Origin: Amycolatopsis marina
GTDB taxonomy: Bacteria > Actinomycetota > Actinomycetes > Mycobacteriales > Pseudonocardiaceae
DNA length: 64,000 nt
Assembly (NCBI RefSeq): GCF_900111885.1
Contig: NZ_FOKG01000010.1
Location: 1-64,000 of the forward strand
Reading direction: 5' to 3'
This document shows, piece by piece, positions 6,873 to 13,805 of this stretch (the stretch's first letter is position 1; each line of letters starts with the position of its first letter). The translations under genes were made by a program, and so were the position numbers. Below the pieces are notes generated by a model. It did not search any database. It was given only the letters and a program-made list of their open reading frames with translations, and had not been told where the DNA came from.

Positions 6873-8083
6873 GACACGTCCTCCGGTTGATAGTCGTTTT
6901 CCACACTTGCGGGGCCGTGTGGAAACTGCAGAAGCTCTCCACCAGGCGTTTCCACGGTTTCCACGGTTTCCACAGATCTGTGAGCAGGTCGGTAGATCCC
7001 ACGCCCGCCCTTGGTGATGCGGCCGGACTGCTCGAGGCGCCGCAGGTACTCCCCCGCGTGCTTGGGCTCGATACCGAGCTCGACCGCGAGACGAGTCGGG
7101 CCGATCCCGTCCGGGTGCTGCCCGACGATGCGAACGATCTGAGTGGAGCGGTCCCCGAGTCCGGCGGACTCCTCGCGGTCCCTCGCAGTGACGGCTGCCT
7201 CGGCCAGGTCTCCCCCGTCGAGCGTCCACCTGCCGTCGGCCACGCTCAGCGCGTACTCGGCCTCGGGCACGTCCCGGCCGGTCACCTTCAGCACGCCCTC
7301 AGTGGACTGTCGCTTTCGGACCAGAACACAGATCGTGTCCATCGCCCCGGCCAGACCGTTGGTGCCAGACACCGACTCCACGAAGTCCTCGGTGGCCGCC
7401 TTGCGGTCGTGGTGGACCACGACCAGCGCCAGCCCAGGGTGATCGTCGGCGATGGCTTTCAGGGCACCGGCAATGCGGTAGTCCCGCTGATACGCGGACT
7501 CCCCCGGGCGCGCCTCGGGCATGACCTTGCCGAGGGTGTCGAGCACGACCAGCACGGTGTCCGGGTGCCGCTGCAGGAACGCCTGGATCGTCGCGATGAC
7601 CTGCCGCGGCTGCACCTTGGTGACGTAGTTGAACCGTCCGGGGATCGGTCCGTCGTCGAGCAGCTCCCGGCACCGCTTCTGCATCCGCCGATCCCCGTCC
7701 TCAAGGGCCAGGTACAGCACCGGTTTCCTCGGTCCGGTGGGGATCTTCCCCAGCGCGTACCCGCCTTCGGCGACGGCCAGCAGGATCCCGCCGAGGAAGT
7801 AGCTCTTCCCGACCTTCGGGGGGCCGATCAGGACCATCGCGCCCTCGGGGATGAGTCCGGGCACCGCGTAGTTGAGCGGCGGGAACACCTGACGGTCGAG
7901 CCACTCGCCGTTGCGGATCCCCGCCAGCAGGTCGAGATCTGTGGAAACCGTGGAATCTGTGGAAACGGGAGTGTTTCCGCTGGTCAGGTCCTCGCACTCG
8001 TTTCCACACTCGGCGCGCTGTGTGGAAACGAGTGCGGGTGGGTCGTCGGGAAGGAACACGTGCCTCCCGGTGGGGCAGGTCAT
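6869..8083 (-). CDS. RepA-like AAA ATPase (hexameric helicase type)
   Basis: 404 residues from the ATG at 8083, chosen because it overlaps the leader ORF stop (ATGA). The core is a RecA-fold domain: Walker A in MVLIGPPKVGKSYFLGGILL, Walker B in DTVLVVLDTLGKVMPEARPG, then LALVVVHHDRKA and VSGTNGLAGAMDTICVLVRK, as in RepA/AAA_25 replicative helicases of plasmids and actinophages. A winged-helix tail (PTRLAVELGIEPKHAGEYLR) follows. Two low-complexity linkers, V-S-T-D-S-T-V-S-T before the core and V-E-T-V-E-T-V-E-T at the C-terminus, are encoded by 9-bp DNA repeats. The likely role is to unwind or load at the element's origin. Confidence 0.8.
   Translation of the reverse strand: MTCPTGRHVFLPDDPPALVSTQRAECGNECEDLTSGNTPVSTDSTVSTDLDLLAGIRNGEWLDRQVFPPLNYAVPGLIPEGAMVLIGPPKVGKSYFLGGILLAVAEGGYALGKIPTGPRKPVLYLALEDGDRRMQKRCRELLDDGPIPGRFNYVTKVQPRQVIATIQAFLQRHPDTVLVVLDTLGKVMPEARPGESAYQRDYRIAGALKAIADDHPGLALVVVHHDRKAATEDFVESVSGTNGLAGAMDTICVLVRKRQSTEGVLKVTGRDVPEAEYALSVADGRWTLDGGDLAEAAVTARDREESAGLGDRSTQIVRIVGQHPDGIGPTRLAVELGIEPKHAGEYLRRLEQSGRITKGGRGIYRPAHRSVETVETVETPGGELLQFPHGPASVENDYQPEDVS
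6897..6974. repeat. DnaA-box-like 9-mers, including three in tandem, in the ATPase gene 3' end
   Basis: TTTTCCACA at 6897-6905, its relative TGTGGAAAC at 6918-6926, and three adjacent copies GTTTCCACG, GTTTCCACG, GTTTCCACA at 6948-6974. The 9-bp period matches the encoded V-E-T repeat. The motif is close to the DnaA box TTATCCACA. Possible iterons; a purely coding cause is not excluded. Confidence 0.6.
7940..8035. repeat. Second 9-mer cluster and 15-bp inverted repeat in the ATPase gene 5' part
   Basis: Tandem TGTGGAAAC, CGTGGAATC, TGTGGAAAC at 7940-7966, then GCACTCGTTTCCACA (7994-8008) and its exact complement at 8021-8035 with a 12-base spacer. The arms of the inverted repeat contain the same 9-mer as the 3' cluster. 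The arrangement of repeats in both orientations around a large dyad resembles plasmid origins. Confidence 0.6.
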
Positions 8084-8373
8084 GCCACCCCCTGCGATCC
8101 CAGGAACCGCTCGAGGTGGCCCTCGGCGTCGAGCAGACCAGCAGCCCGCAGGTGGTACCAGGTCGACCGGGATGCCAACAGATTCGGCAGCGTCGGCGGC
8201 AACGGCAGGTCTACGCCGCACTCGTGATGGTCGAGGGGACATCCGCAGGGAGGTCCGACACGGCCAACGGTCTCTCGACTAAACTCGAGGTATCCGGCTT
8301 CATGGTGGACGCTGGGTGTTTCGAGAGCCGCCTGGGCGACTGCCCCGCCCAGGCGGTTTTCTTCTGCCCGCAT
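8080..8373 (-). CDS. Leader ORF coupled to the RepA-like ATPase
   Basis: 97 residues with C-G-C-P-L-D-H-H-E-C (a possible zinc site) and a helical C-terminus (STWYHLRAAGLLDAEGHLER). It is three bases from the upstream ORF and its stop overlaps the ATPase start (ATGA). SD-like GGAGGT lies upstream of the ATG. The first third is encoded opposite a plus-strand intrinsic terminator, so this ORF may act as a translated leader that controls ATPase synthesis, as in some plasmid rep operons. It may also be an ordinary small protein. Confidence 0.55.
   Translation of the reverse strand: MRAEENRLGGAVAQAALETPSVHHEAGYLEFSRETVGRVGPPCGCPLDHHECGVDLPLPPTLPNLLASRSTWYHLRAAGLLDAEGHLERFLGSQGVA
8280..8362 (+). 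ncRNA. Candidate antisense RNA over the rep leader ORF
   Basis: On the plus strand a strong intrinsic terminator lies at 8328-8356: CCGCCTGGGCG, seven-base loop, CGCCCAGGCGG, then TTTTCTTCT. No plus-strand gene ends here. Upstream are a -10-like TAAACT (8280-8285) and a weaker -35-like CCGACA (8255-8260). Transcription from about 8291 would give a roughly 70-nt RNA complementary to the start of the minus-strand leader ORF. The layout resembles antisense copy-number control. No homologous RNA family is recognised. Confidence 0.4.
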
Positions 8374-8376
8374 ACG

Positions 8377-8562
8377 CTACGCCACCTCCCGAAAGTCGGA
8401 GGTGAGGTCGGCCAACGTAAGACGCTGACGTGCCAGAGCAGCTCGGACGATACGAGCAGCGCGGGCGAGTTGGGCGGGGTCATCTATCGCGCGAAGGGCT
8501 GCACGGCGCTGATGTTCAGCGCGGGCCTTAGCGGCGCGATCAATCGGGGGGAATGCGGACAC
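8377..8562 (-). CDS. Small basic helical protein, first gene of the minus-strand operon
   Basis: 61 residues, rich in Ala and Arg (RAAKARAEHQRRAALRAIDD), predicted all helical. Small proteins of this look are frequent in replication modules of actinomycete integrative elements. It starts with GTG; AGGAG lies six bases upstream and forms the 3' arm of a perfect palindrome, so translation or transcription may be controlled there. Function unknown. Confidence 0.6.
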   Translation of the reverse strand: MSAFPPIDRAAKARAEHQRRAALRAIDDPAQLARAARIVRAALARQRLTLADLTSDFREVA

Positions 8563-8568
8563 ACCTGT

Positions 8569-8590
8569 CTCCTGGAATGAATTCCAGGAG
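8569..8590. promoter_or_regulatory. Palindrome overlapping the ribosome site of the minus-strand operon
   Basis: CTCCTGGAAT (8569-8578), two bases, ATTCCAGGAG (8581-8590). On the minus strand the second arm supplies the AGGAG ribosome site of the GTG at 8562. It can be a repressor operator or an RNA hairpin that hides the ribosome site. A second small inverted repeat, CAATGC-AGCA-GCATTG, lies at 8718-8733 just beyond the integrase stop and may end its transcript. The rest of the 8563-8770 gap shows nothing clear. Confidence 0.55.
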
Positions 8591-8770
8591 AAGTGGTGCG
8601 CGCGTTTGCCGTCGGCATCCCGCCGAGGGGTACTCCGCGCCGCGGTGGCCCGGCTACTCCATCTCTGGCCGATGCACGGTGTCGGTTACCCGCGTGACTA
8701 CCGCTTACGGGGATCACCAATGCAGCAGCATTGAGTTGACGAGTGCCAGACTACACGATTGTGATTTGTT

Positions 8771-10228
8771 CTAGCGCAGGCGGCGCCAATCGATCTCGAC
8801 ACGCTCGCCGATCGGTGTCCAGCGTCCGCGAGCGCCCCGGTTGACCGTGACGCGCTCGATGAACAGGAGTAGGAACTCACGCTGCTCATCGAGCAGCATG
8901 TCGGGCCATGCCTGCCGGGCAGTGTTGATGTCGATCCCGGCCATTGGTGGTGGGATGGCGGCCAGTTCACTACGTAGCCGCTGCTCGGTCTCGGCCATGG
9001 ACCGACGCGCCGACGCCCACTCCGAGTCCATGAGATCGCCAGCACCCCACTCTGTGGCCAGCTTGTTACGGCGCCCGTCGAGCGCGGTCAGATCCGCTGT
9101 GATCTTGTCGCGCAACTGGCCGTGGTCGTCGGCGCCGATAGCGTCGAGGAACTCGGGCCGGTCGAGCTCGGCGAACAGGGTGTCGACCACGTGCTTCTCC
9201 ACGGCGTCCATCTTGATACCCACGCAGCCGCTGCCGCCGCGGGATTCCGGCCGGCACAGCAAGTACGGGAGCTTGGTACCGCCGTACTTTCGAGTGGTGC
9301 CGTATAGGGGAGCTCCGCACGCCCCGCAGGCGGTGAGCCCGCCAGTCAGCAGGTATTTGCGGCCGGTCGAGGTGCCGAAGTACTTCTCGTTCACGTCGAT
9401 GGTGCCACCGTCAGCAAGTTTGACCCGGCGTGGCTGCGCAAGCCGAGCCTTGACGGCCTGCCAGATGTCCTCGGTGACGATCGGTTCCCAAGTGCCGCGG
9501 GCCACGATCCGGCCCTGGTGGACGCGGTGCCCGGCGATCGTGGGCGAGTTGATCCATGACTTGATAGCGCCCGGGCTGATGGCGCCGCCCCGCGGACCCC
9601 GTACTCCGCGGTCCTTTAGATCCTTGACGATGCTGTTGAGCCCCCAGCCGGAGAGGATCCTATCCACCGTGTCGCGGATGATCTCGGCCTCTTCCGGCAC
9701 GATCTCCAGCGTCCTGGCGCCGTCGTCGCGCACCGCTGGACGGTAGCCGAAGCGGCGACCCCCACCCGGCGGCGCTCCCGATGCGGCGATCTCGGTCAAC
9801 CGGTCGTTGAGCCTGCGCTTCAGCCTGCGAACCTCCCCGGCGCCGAGCACCGCCTTAATCCCGGCGATCTCGTCTTGCACGCGCACGGTCCCGTCCCTGT
9901 TCGTGTGCAGTTCGGTGATCCCGGCGCTGTCCAGCTCAGCGGCGACCTTGAACCACTCGACCTCCTGCCGTACGAACCGGTACTGCTCCACGCTCCAGAT
10001 ATGCGCGATCCGGCCATCGTTGATCCACTCACGCAGCCGGTTGAACTCGGGGCGCTCGACCCCTGGGTCAGCAGCGGTGATGTCGTTGTCGGTAAACACC
10101 TCGATCGGCATGTCTGGCCAGGTTGCCGCGGCGTACTCTCGGCCCCACTTCTCCTGCGCCTCGACGCCCTCACGGCGCCCTCGCTTGTCCTGGCTAATCC
10201 GGCAGTACAGCGCGACGTAATGGGTCAT
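8771..10228 (-). CDS. Large serine recombinase (integrase)
   Basis: 485 residues from the ATG at 10228 (in-frame start at 10243 also possible). The N-terminal resolvase domain shows YVALYCRISQD with the nucleophile serine, then a recombinase domain (RFGYRP, and SPGAIKSWINSPTIAGHRVH), a zinc ribbon starting L-T-A-C-G-A-C-G-A-P-L-Y-G with a later C-x6-C pair, and a coiled coil near the C-terminus. It catalyses attP x attB recombination without DNA homology. It lies 43 bp from the right junction, as expected for an element integrated by its own enzyme. Confidence 0.93.
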   Translation of the reverse strand: MTHYVALYCRISQDKRGRREGVEAQEKWGREYAAATWPDMPIEVFTDNDITAADPGVERPEFNRLREWINDGRIAHIWSVEQYRFVRQEVEWFKVAAELDSAGITELHTNRDGTVRVQDEIAGIKAVLGAGEVRRLKRRLNDRLTEIAASGAPPGGGRRFGYRPAVRDDGARTLEIVPEEAEIIRDTVDRILSGWGLNSIVKDLKDRGVRGPRGGAISPGAIKSWINSPTIAGHRVHQGRIVARGTWEPIVTEDIWQAVKARLAQPRRVKLADGGTIDVNEKYFGTSTGRKYLLTGGLTACGACGAPLYGTTRKYGGTKLPYLLCRPESRGGSGCVGIKMDAVEKHVVDTLFAELDRPEFLDAIGADDHGQLRDKITADLTALDGRRNKLATEWGAGDLMDSEWASARRSMAETEQRLRSELAAIPPPMAGIDINTARQAWPDMLLDEQREFLLLFIERVTVNRGARGRWTPIGERVEIDWRRLR

Positions 10229-10249
10229 GCCGGGAAGTATCATCTAGGT

Positions 10250-10290
10250 GCCGCTTGACAGCAAGTCACGTACGCGGTCTGCGGTGGCAC
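10250..10290. other. attR junction of the integrated element
   Basis: Element DNA GACAGCAAGTCACG is followed by TA (10271-10272) and then CGCGGTCTGCGGTGGC, which is oxidase coding sequence (A-V-C-G-G). The reading frame joins exactly with the left fragment if one TA is kept, giving H-G-E-Y-A-V-C-G-G. See attL. Confidence 0.75.
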
Positions 10291-10561
10291 GGAGGAACCG
10301 GGCATGGAGGAGACCGAGCCCGACCAGGCGGTCACCGAGAGCATCCTGCGCCGCTGCCGGGCCCTGGTGCCGGAGCTCGCCGACGCATCCGTGCTGCGCA
10401 CGAAGGTCGGCCTGCGCCCCGCCCGCCCCGAGGTCCGGCTGGACCGCGTGGACGACGTCATCCACTGCTACGGCCACGGCGGTGCGGGCGTGACCCTCTC
10501 CTGGGGGTGCGCCGACGAGGTGGCCGATGTTGCGGGGTTGGCAACCTCGCCTCCGTTGTGA
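10273..10561 (+). pseudogene. D-amino-acid oxidase, C-terminal part
   Basis: This is the missing end of the oxidase at 387. It reads AVCGGTEEPGMEET and then VLRTKVGLRPARPEVRLD and CYGHGGAGVTLSWGCADEVA, the conserved C-terminal substrate/FAD region of D-amino-acid oxidases. An ATG at 10304 lies within it but would give only a non-functional 85-residue piece. No mutation is visible in either half, so precise excision of the element would restore a 307-residue enzyme. Confidence 0.9.
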
Positions 10562-10616
10562 TGATTTTCCCGCGCCACGCGGGAAATCCGTGAGCGGTTC
10601 GCTCTAGCGTGCTCGC

Positions 10617-11516
10617 ATGAACACGCAGGGGTCCTCGGTACGGGCGCGGGAACTGGGAAGTGAACTGAAGCGGTGGCGGGAGAAGTCGGGGCTGACGGCC
10701 CAGCGCCTGGCGCTTTCGCTGGGCTGGTCGCCCAGCAAGGTGTGCAGGATGGAGGGCGGGTCCCGGAGCTCGCCCGACATCGATGTAGCGGTCTACCTGG
10801 CGCGATGTGATGCGCCGAGGCGCGAGCGGGACCGGCTGCTGCGGTTGGCGCGGCAGTCCGATGCGGAGTACCGGCTGCAGGACCACGGCGAGAAGCTGCC
10901 GGACGAGCTGTATTCGCTGATCGAGCTGGAGACGACGGCGGACGTGATCGCCTCGTACGAACCGCTTGTGGTCCCGGGACTGCTGCAGACCGAGGCATAC
11001 GTGCGGGAACTGCTGCGCTGGGGCAAGCATCCGACCGGCGACGAGTTCGAGATACGGGTGCGCGCCCGGCTCGCCCGCCAGCGGATACTGCACCGGCAGC
11101 GCCCGCCACGGCTGGGGTTCTTCGTGCACGAATGCGCGTTGCGTTCCATGGTCGGCAGTGCCCGGCTGATGAACGAGCAGCTGCTGCACCTCGCGCTGGC
11201 CAGTTCGTGGCCGCGCTGTGAGGTCAGGGTGATCGAGTCGGCCACGATGCCGGTCGGCGTGTTCGGTGGCTCATTCCGGCTGATGCGGTTCAGCGAACAC
11301 CGTCCCGTCGCGTACGCGAAGACGTTGACGGCCAGCCTGTTCCTGGAGGAGGCCGAAAAGATCCGCCGGTACGCCGAGGTGCTCAACGAACTCGCCGTGC
11401 ACGCCCTGAATGGGGGACAATCTCGGGAGTGGCTTGCCAGCCTGGCAAGTGAGTACGACCGAGTGGAGACCGACCGCGATGACCCAGCAGCACCGTTCCG
11501 GCCCGGACTGGCGTAA
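10617..11516 (+). CDS. XRE-family regulator with DUF5753 domain
   Basis: 299 residues. Residues about 14-60 form a lambda-repressor-like HTH (LKRWREKSGLTAQRLALSLG, then WSPSKVCRMEGG). The rest is the DUF5753 ligand-like domain: EPLVVPGLLQTEAYVRELLR and a C-terminal VAYAKTLTASLFLEEAEKIR. Hundreds of such genes occur in Streptomyces and Pseudonocardiaceae, nearly always with a DUF397 gene, as here. Related pairs act in developmental or antibiotic control and resemble toxin-antitoxin partners (Scr1/Scr2 type). It overlaps the DUF397 gene. Confidence 0.9.
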   Translation: MNTQGSSVRARELGSELKRWREKSGLTAQRLALSLGWSPSKVCRMEGGSRSSPDIDVAVYLARCDAPRRERDRLLRLARQSDAEYRLQDHGEKLPDELYSLIELETTADVIASYEPLVVPGLLQTEAYVRELLRWGKHPTGDEFEIRVRARLARQRILHRQRPPRLGFFVHECALRSMVGSARLMNEQLLHLALASSWPRCEVRVIESATMPVGVFGGSFRLMRFSEHRPVAYAKTLTASLFLEEAEKIRRYAEVLNELAVHALNGGQSREWLASLASEYDRVETDRDDPAAPFRPGLA

Positions 11517-11676
11517 GAGCAGCTACAGCGATGCCGACGGCGACGGCGACTGTGTCGAGGTCGACTTCCGGCGTGACTTGGTGGGTCTGCGGGATTCCAA
11601 GTCGCCGGAGGCGGGCGCGTTGCGGGTGACTGCTCGGACGTGGCGCGCGTTCCTTGCCGGTACGCGTGTCCGATAG
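11479..11676 (+). CDS. DUF397 partner protein
   Basis: 65 residues. The family signature is complete: W-R-K-S-S-Y-S, then G-D-C-V-E-V, then VGLRDSKSPEAGALRVT and W-R-A-F-L at the end. DUF397 proteins bind and modulate the neighbouring XRE/DUF5753 regulator. The gene starts inside the 3' end of that regulator (37-bp overlap), so they are co-translated. It overlaps the next gene as well. Confidence 0.9.
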   Translation: MTQQHRSGPDWRKSSYSDADGDGDCVEVDFRRDLVGLRDSKSPEAGALRVTARTWRAFLAGTRVR

Positions 11677-12295
11677 TTCGCCGGGCCCGCCGATGGTCCG
11701 CATTCCCAGCGGGACCGTGGATCTTCGCGACGACCGGCGCGGCACGCGCTGGCAGGTGGAGATCGATCCCTTCCTGCTCGGCCGGTACCCCGTCACGAAC
11801 GCGGACGACTCCCTGCCGCTGACGAACGTCAGCTGGTTCGACGCGATCGAGCTGTGCAACCAGTTCTCGGCGCGATCGGGCCTGCGGCAGGCCTACCTCC
11901 GGGACGCGAGTGGGGAGGTGACCTGTGACTGGTCGGCCGAGGGGTATCGCCTGCCGACCGAGGCGGAGTGGCAGTACGCCTGCAAGGCGGGCACCAGCGG
12001 GTATCGGTACGGCGAGATCGACGACATCGCCTGGTACGCGGACAACTCCGGGGGCCGGGTGCACGACGTCGGCGGCAAGGCGCCCAACCCGTGGGGGCTG
12101 CACGACATGCTCGGCAACGTCTGGGAGTGGTGCTGGGACCTCTACGACGAGGAGGTCTACGGCGAGTACCGCATCTTCCGTGGCGGGGGCTGGGCCGAGT
12201 CGGCGCGGGGATGCGGGGCGTCGGTGCGCCGCCGCAGCCACCCCACGTTCGCCATCGACGACCTCGGCTTCCGGCTGGCCCGGACCGTGGCGTGA
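11666..12295 (+). CDS. SUMF1/FGE-like domain protein
   Basis: About 209 residues from the GTG at 11666 (ATG at 11693 is an alternative; both overlap or abut the DUF397 gene). The formylglycine-generating-enzyme fold is clear: P-L-T-N-V-S-W-F-D-A, YRLPTEAEWQYACKAG, NPWGLHDMLGNVWEWCWDLY and FRGGGWAES with LGFRLART at the end. Of the two catalytic cysteines of true FGE only one position near G-G-G-W remains (R-G-C-G-A), so sulfatase activation is unlikely; other members are oxygenases or binding domains. It appears to form one unit with the XRE and DUF397 genes. Confidence 0.8.
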   Translation: MSDSSPGPPMVRIPSGTVDLRDDRRGTRWQVEIDPFLLGRYPVTNADDSLPLTNVSWFDAIELCNQFSARSGLRQAYLRDASGEVTCDWSAEGYRLPTEAEWQYACKAGTSGYRYGEIDDIAWYADNSGGRVHDVGGKAPNPWGLHDMLGNVWEWCWDLYDEEVYGEYRIFRGGGWAESARGCGASVRRRSHPTFAIDDLGFRLARTVA

Positions 12296-12299
12296 GGGC

Positions 12300-13679
12300 T
12301 CAGAGTTCCTCGATGGGGAACCGGCCGTTCTTCACCGCCGTGAGCAGTTCGGCGTGGTCGGCCTCGGTCTGGTCGGCGTAGCGCACCGCGTACCGGCCGA
12401 TCGCCTCGTCCAGGTCGGTGTCCTCGGCGAGGTAGCCCGCGAGCAGCCTCGGGTCGATCGAGCGGGCGTGCGCCCGTGCCAGCAGCGCACCCGCGAGCCT
12501 GCCGTAGTCGTCGAGGTGGTCACTGTCCAGGCTGGTGGGGTCGATGTCGCCCTTCAGGTTCCGGAACTGCCGGACGATGAACGGCCTGCCCTCGATGGTG
12601 GTCCAGCCGAGCAGGATGTCCGTCTCGGCCTGCACCAGCCGGGCGCCGTGCACGATGCGCCTGCCCTCGTGCTCGGTGGACCCGATGTCGAGGAACGGTT
12701 CCAGCGCCGATTGGCATGCCTCTTTCAGTTGCAGCACAAGGACTTCGTCGCCGTTTCCGTGCAGCAGCGCGATGTAGCTGCGGCGCCCGACACTGCCCGT
12801 GCCCACGACACGGAAGGCCACATCGGACACCGAGTAACGGGTGATCAGGTTCCGTCGTGACTCCCGCAGGGTGTCTACGTAGGACTCCAGGCCGTCGATG
12901 ATGTGTTGCGCTGTCGACTCGTCCACATGGGTACGTATCGGTGGGTCCTCGATGAACTTGAGCCTGCGCAGCCCGGTCGCCTCGTCGTCGTACTCCTGTG
13001 CGCGCTTCCTGGCGATCTTCGCGCTGGTGTTCTTGCGCGCCTTGGCCGCCGCCTTCTCGAAGTCGTCGATCAGCTCGTCCGCCTTGGCCCGGTTCAGCGC
13101 GGAGGCGTTCGGCAGCGCGTTCCACGACCGCATGAACGGCATCTCGGCCAGCTCCCGGACGATCCGGCGGTAGGACTTCACCGCGTCCTCGGCGGCGTCG
13201 AGGCAGTCCTTCTCACCGACGCCGCCTTCGCGTCCCGCCAGCACCAGGCTCGCGCAGAGGCGTTTGAGGTCCCATTCCCACGGCCCCGGGAGGGTTTCGT
13301 CGAAATCGTTGATGTCCATGACGATCTCGCCCTCGGGCGTGCCGTACAGCCCGAAGTTCGCGGCGTGGGCGTCCCCGCATAGCTGTGCGGTGAGTCCGCT
13401 GGCGGGGGTGCCGGCGAGGTCGGCGGCCATGAGCCCGGCCGCGCCACGGAAGAACGCGAACGGCGACGCGGTCATCTTCGCGATGCGCAGGGGCAGCAAC
13501 TCGGCGAGCCTGCCCTCGTTGCTCGCCTCGACGAAGTCCACGACGCCCGGCCGCCGCGGGCCGGCGGCAGGGTGGTCGTGCGCGGTGGGCGGTGTGGCTT
13601 CGCGCAGCGCTTTCCCGCGTGCGTACACGTCCTCGGGGGACACGGCACTACGTAGATCGACCACATCGTTCGTCGTCAT
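12300..13679 (-). CDS. DUF2252 family protein (kinase-like fold)
   Basis: 459 residues from the ATG at 13679 (upstream ATG at 13694 in frame). Motifs typical of DUF2252: FFRGAAGLMAADLAG, CGDAHAANFGLYG, VMDINDFDETLPGPWEWDLK and RVVGTGSVGRRSYIALLHG. CGDAHxxNFG and the D-I-N-D-F-D motif resemble the catalytic HxDxxxxN and metal-binding parts of aminoglycoside phosphotransferase-like kinases. The substrate is unknown. It converges on the SUMF1 gene with only four bases between the stops. Confidence 0.85.
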   Translation of the reverse strand: MTTNDVVDLRSAVSPEDVYARGKALREATPPTAHDHPAAGPRRPGVVDFVEASNEGRLAELLPLRIAKMTASPFAFFRGAAGLMAADLAGTPASGLTAQLCGDAHAANFGLYGTPEGEIVMDINDFDETLPGPWEWDLKRLCASLVLAGREGGVGEKDCLDAAEDAVKSYRRIVRELAEMPFMRSWNALPNASALNRAKADELIDDFEKAAAKARKNTSAKIARKRAQEYDDEATGLRRLKFIEDPPIRTHVDESTAQHIIDGLESYVDTLRESRRNLITRYSVSDVAFRVVGTGSVGRRSYIALLHGNGDEVLVLQLKEACQSALEPFLDIGSTEHEGRRIVHGARLVQAETDILLGWTTIEGRPFIVRQFRNLKGDIDPTSLDSDHLDDYGRLAGALLARAHARSIDPRLLAGYLAEDTDLDEAIGRYAVRYADQTEADHAELLTAVKNGRFPIEEL

Positions 13680-13805
13680 CTCGCCTCTTTTCATGATCTG
13701 GTCTTCACTGCCACCCTACGTACGGACGTACCGTGCCATGCTGGTGCTTTCCATACTTCCTCCCCGCCCGAGATCACCCGCACACCTGGATGGACAGGAA
13801 CCCTG

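Larger units (their letters stand above)
1020..10272. mobile_element. Integrated serine-integrase element inside a D-amino-acid oxidase gene
   Basis: The element is 9.25 kb and is bounded by TA at 1020-1021 and at 10271-10272, with the integrase gene at its right edge. Its minus strand carries a tightly coupled operon: small ORF, leader ORF, RepA-like ATPase, small Cys protein, tape measure protein, then three small ORFs. Its left plus strand carries two pairs of coupled small ORFs around a minus-strand MerR-like HTH gene. There are no capsid, terminase, portal, lysis or other tail genes, and no conjugation genes. All ORFs are intact and overlap by ATGA or TGATG, which argues for recent activity. 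It may be a phage satellite, a replicating integrative element or a reduced prophage; the sequence does not decide between them. Confidence 0.85.

Noticed and set aside
6887..8227. Plus-strand ORF of 446 residues opposite the ATPase
   Set aside because: Antisense of a gene with Walker motifs; its sequence resembles no protein.
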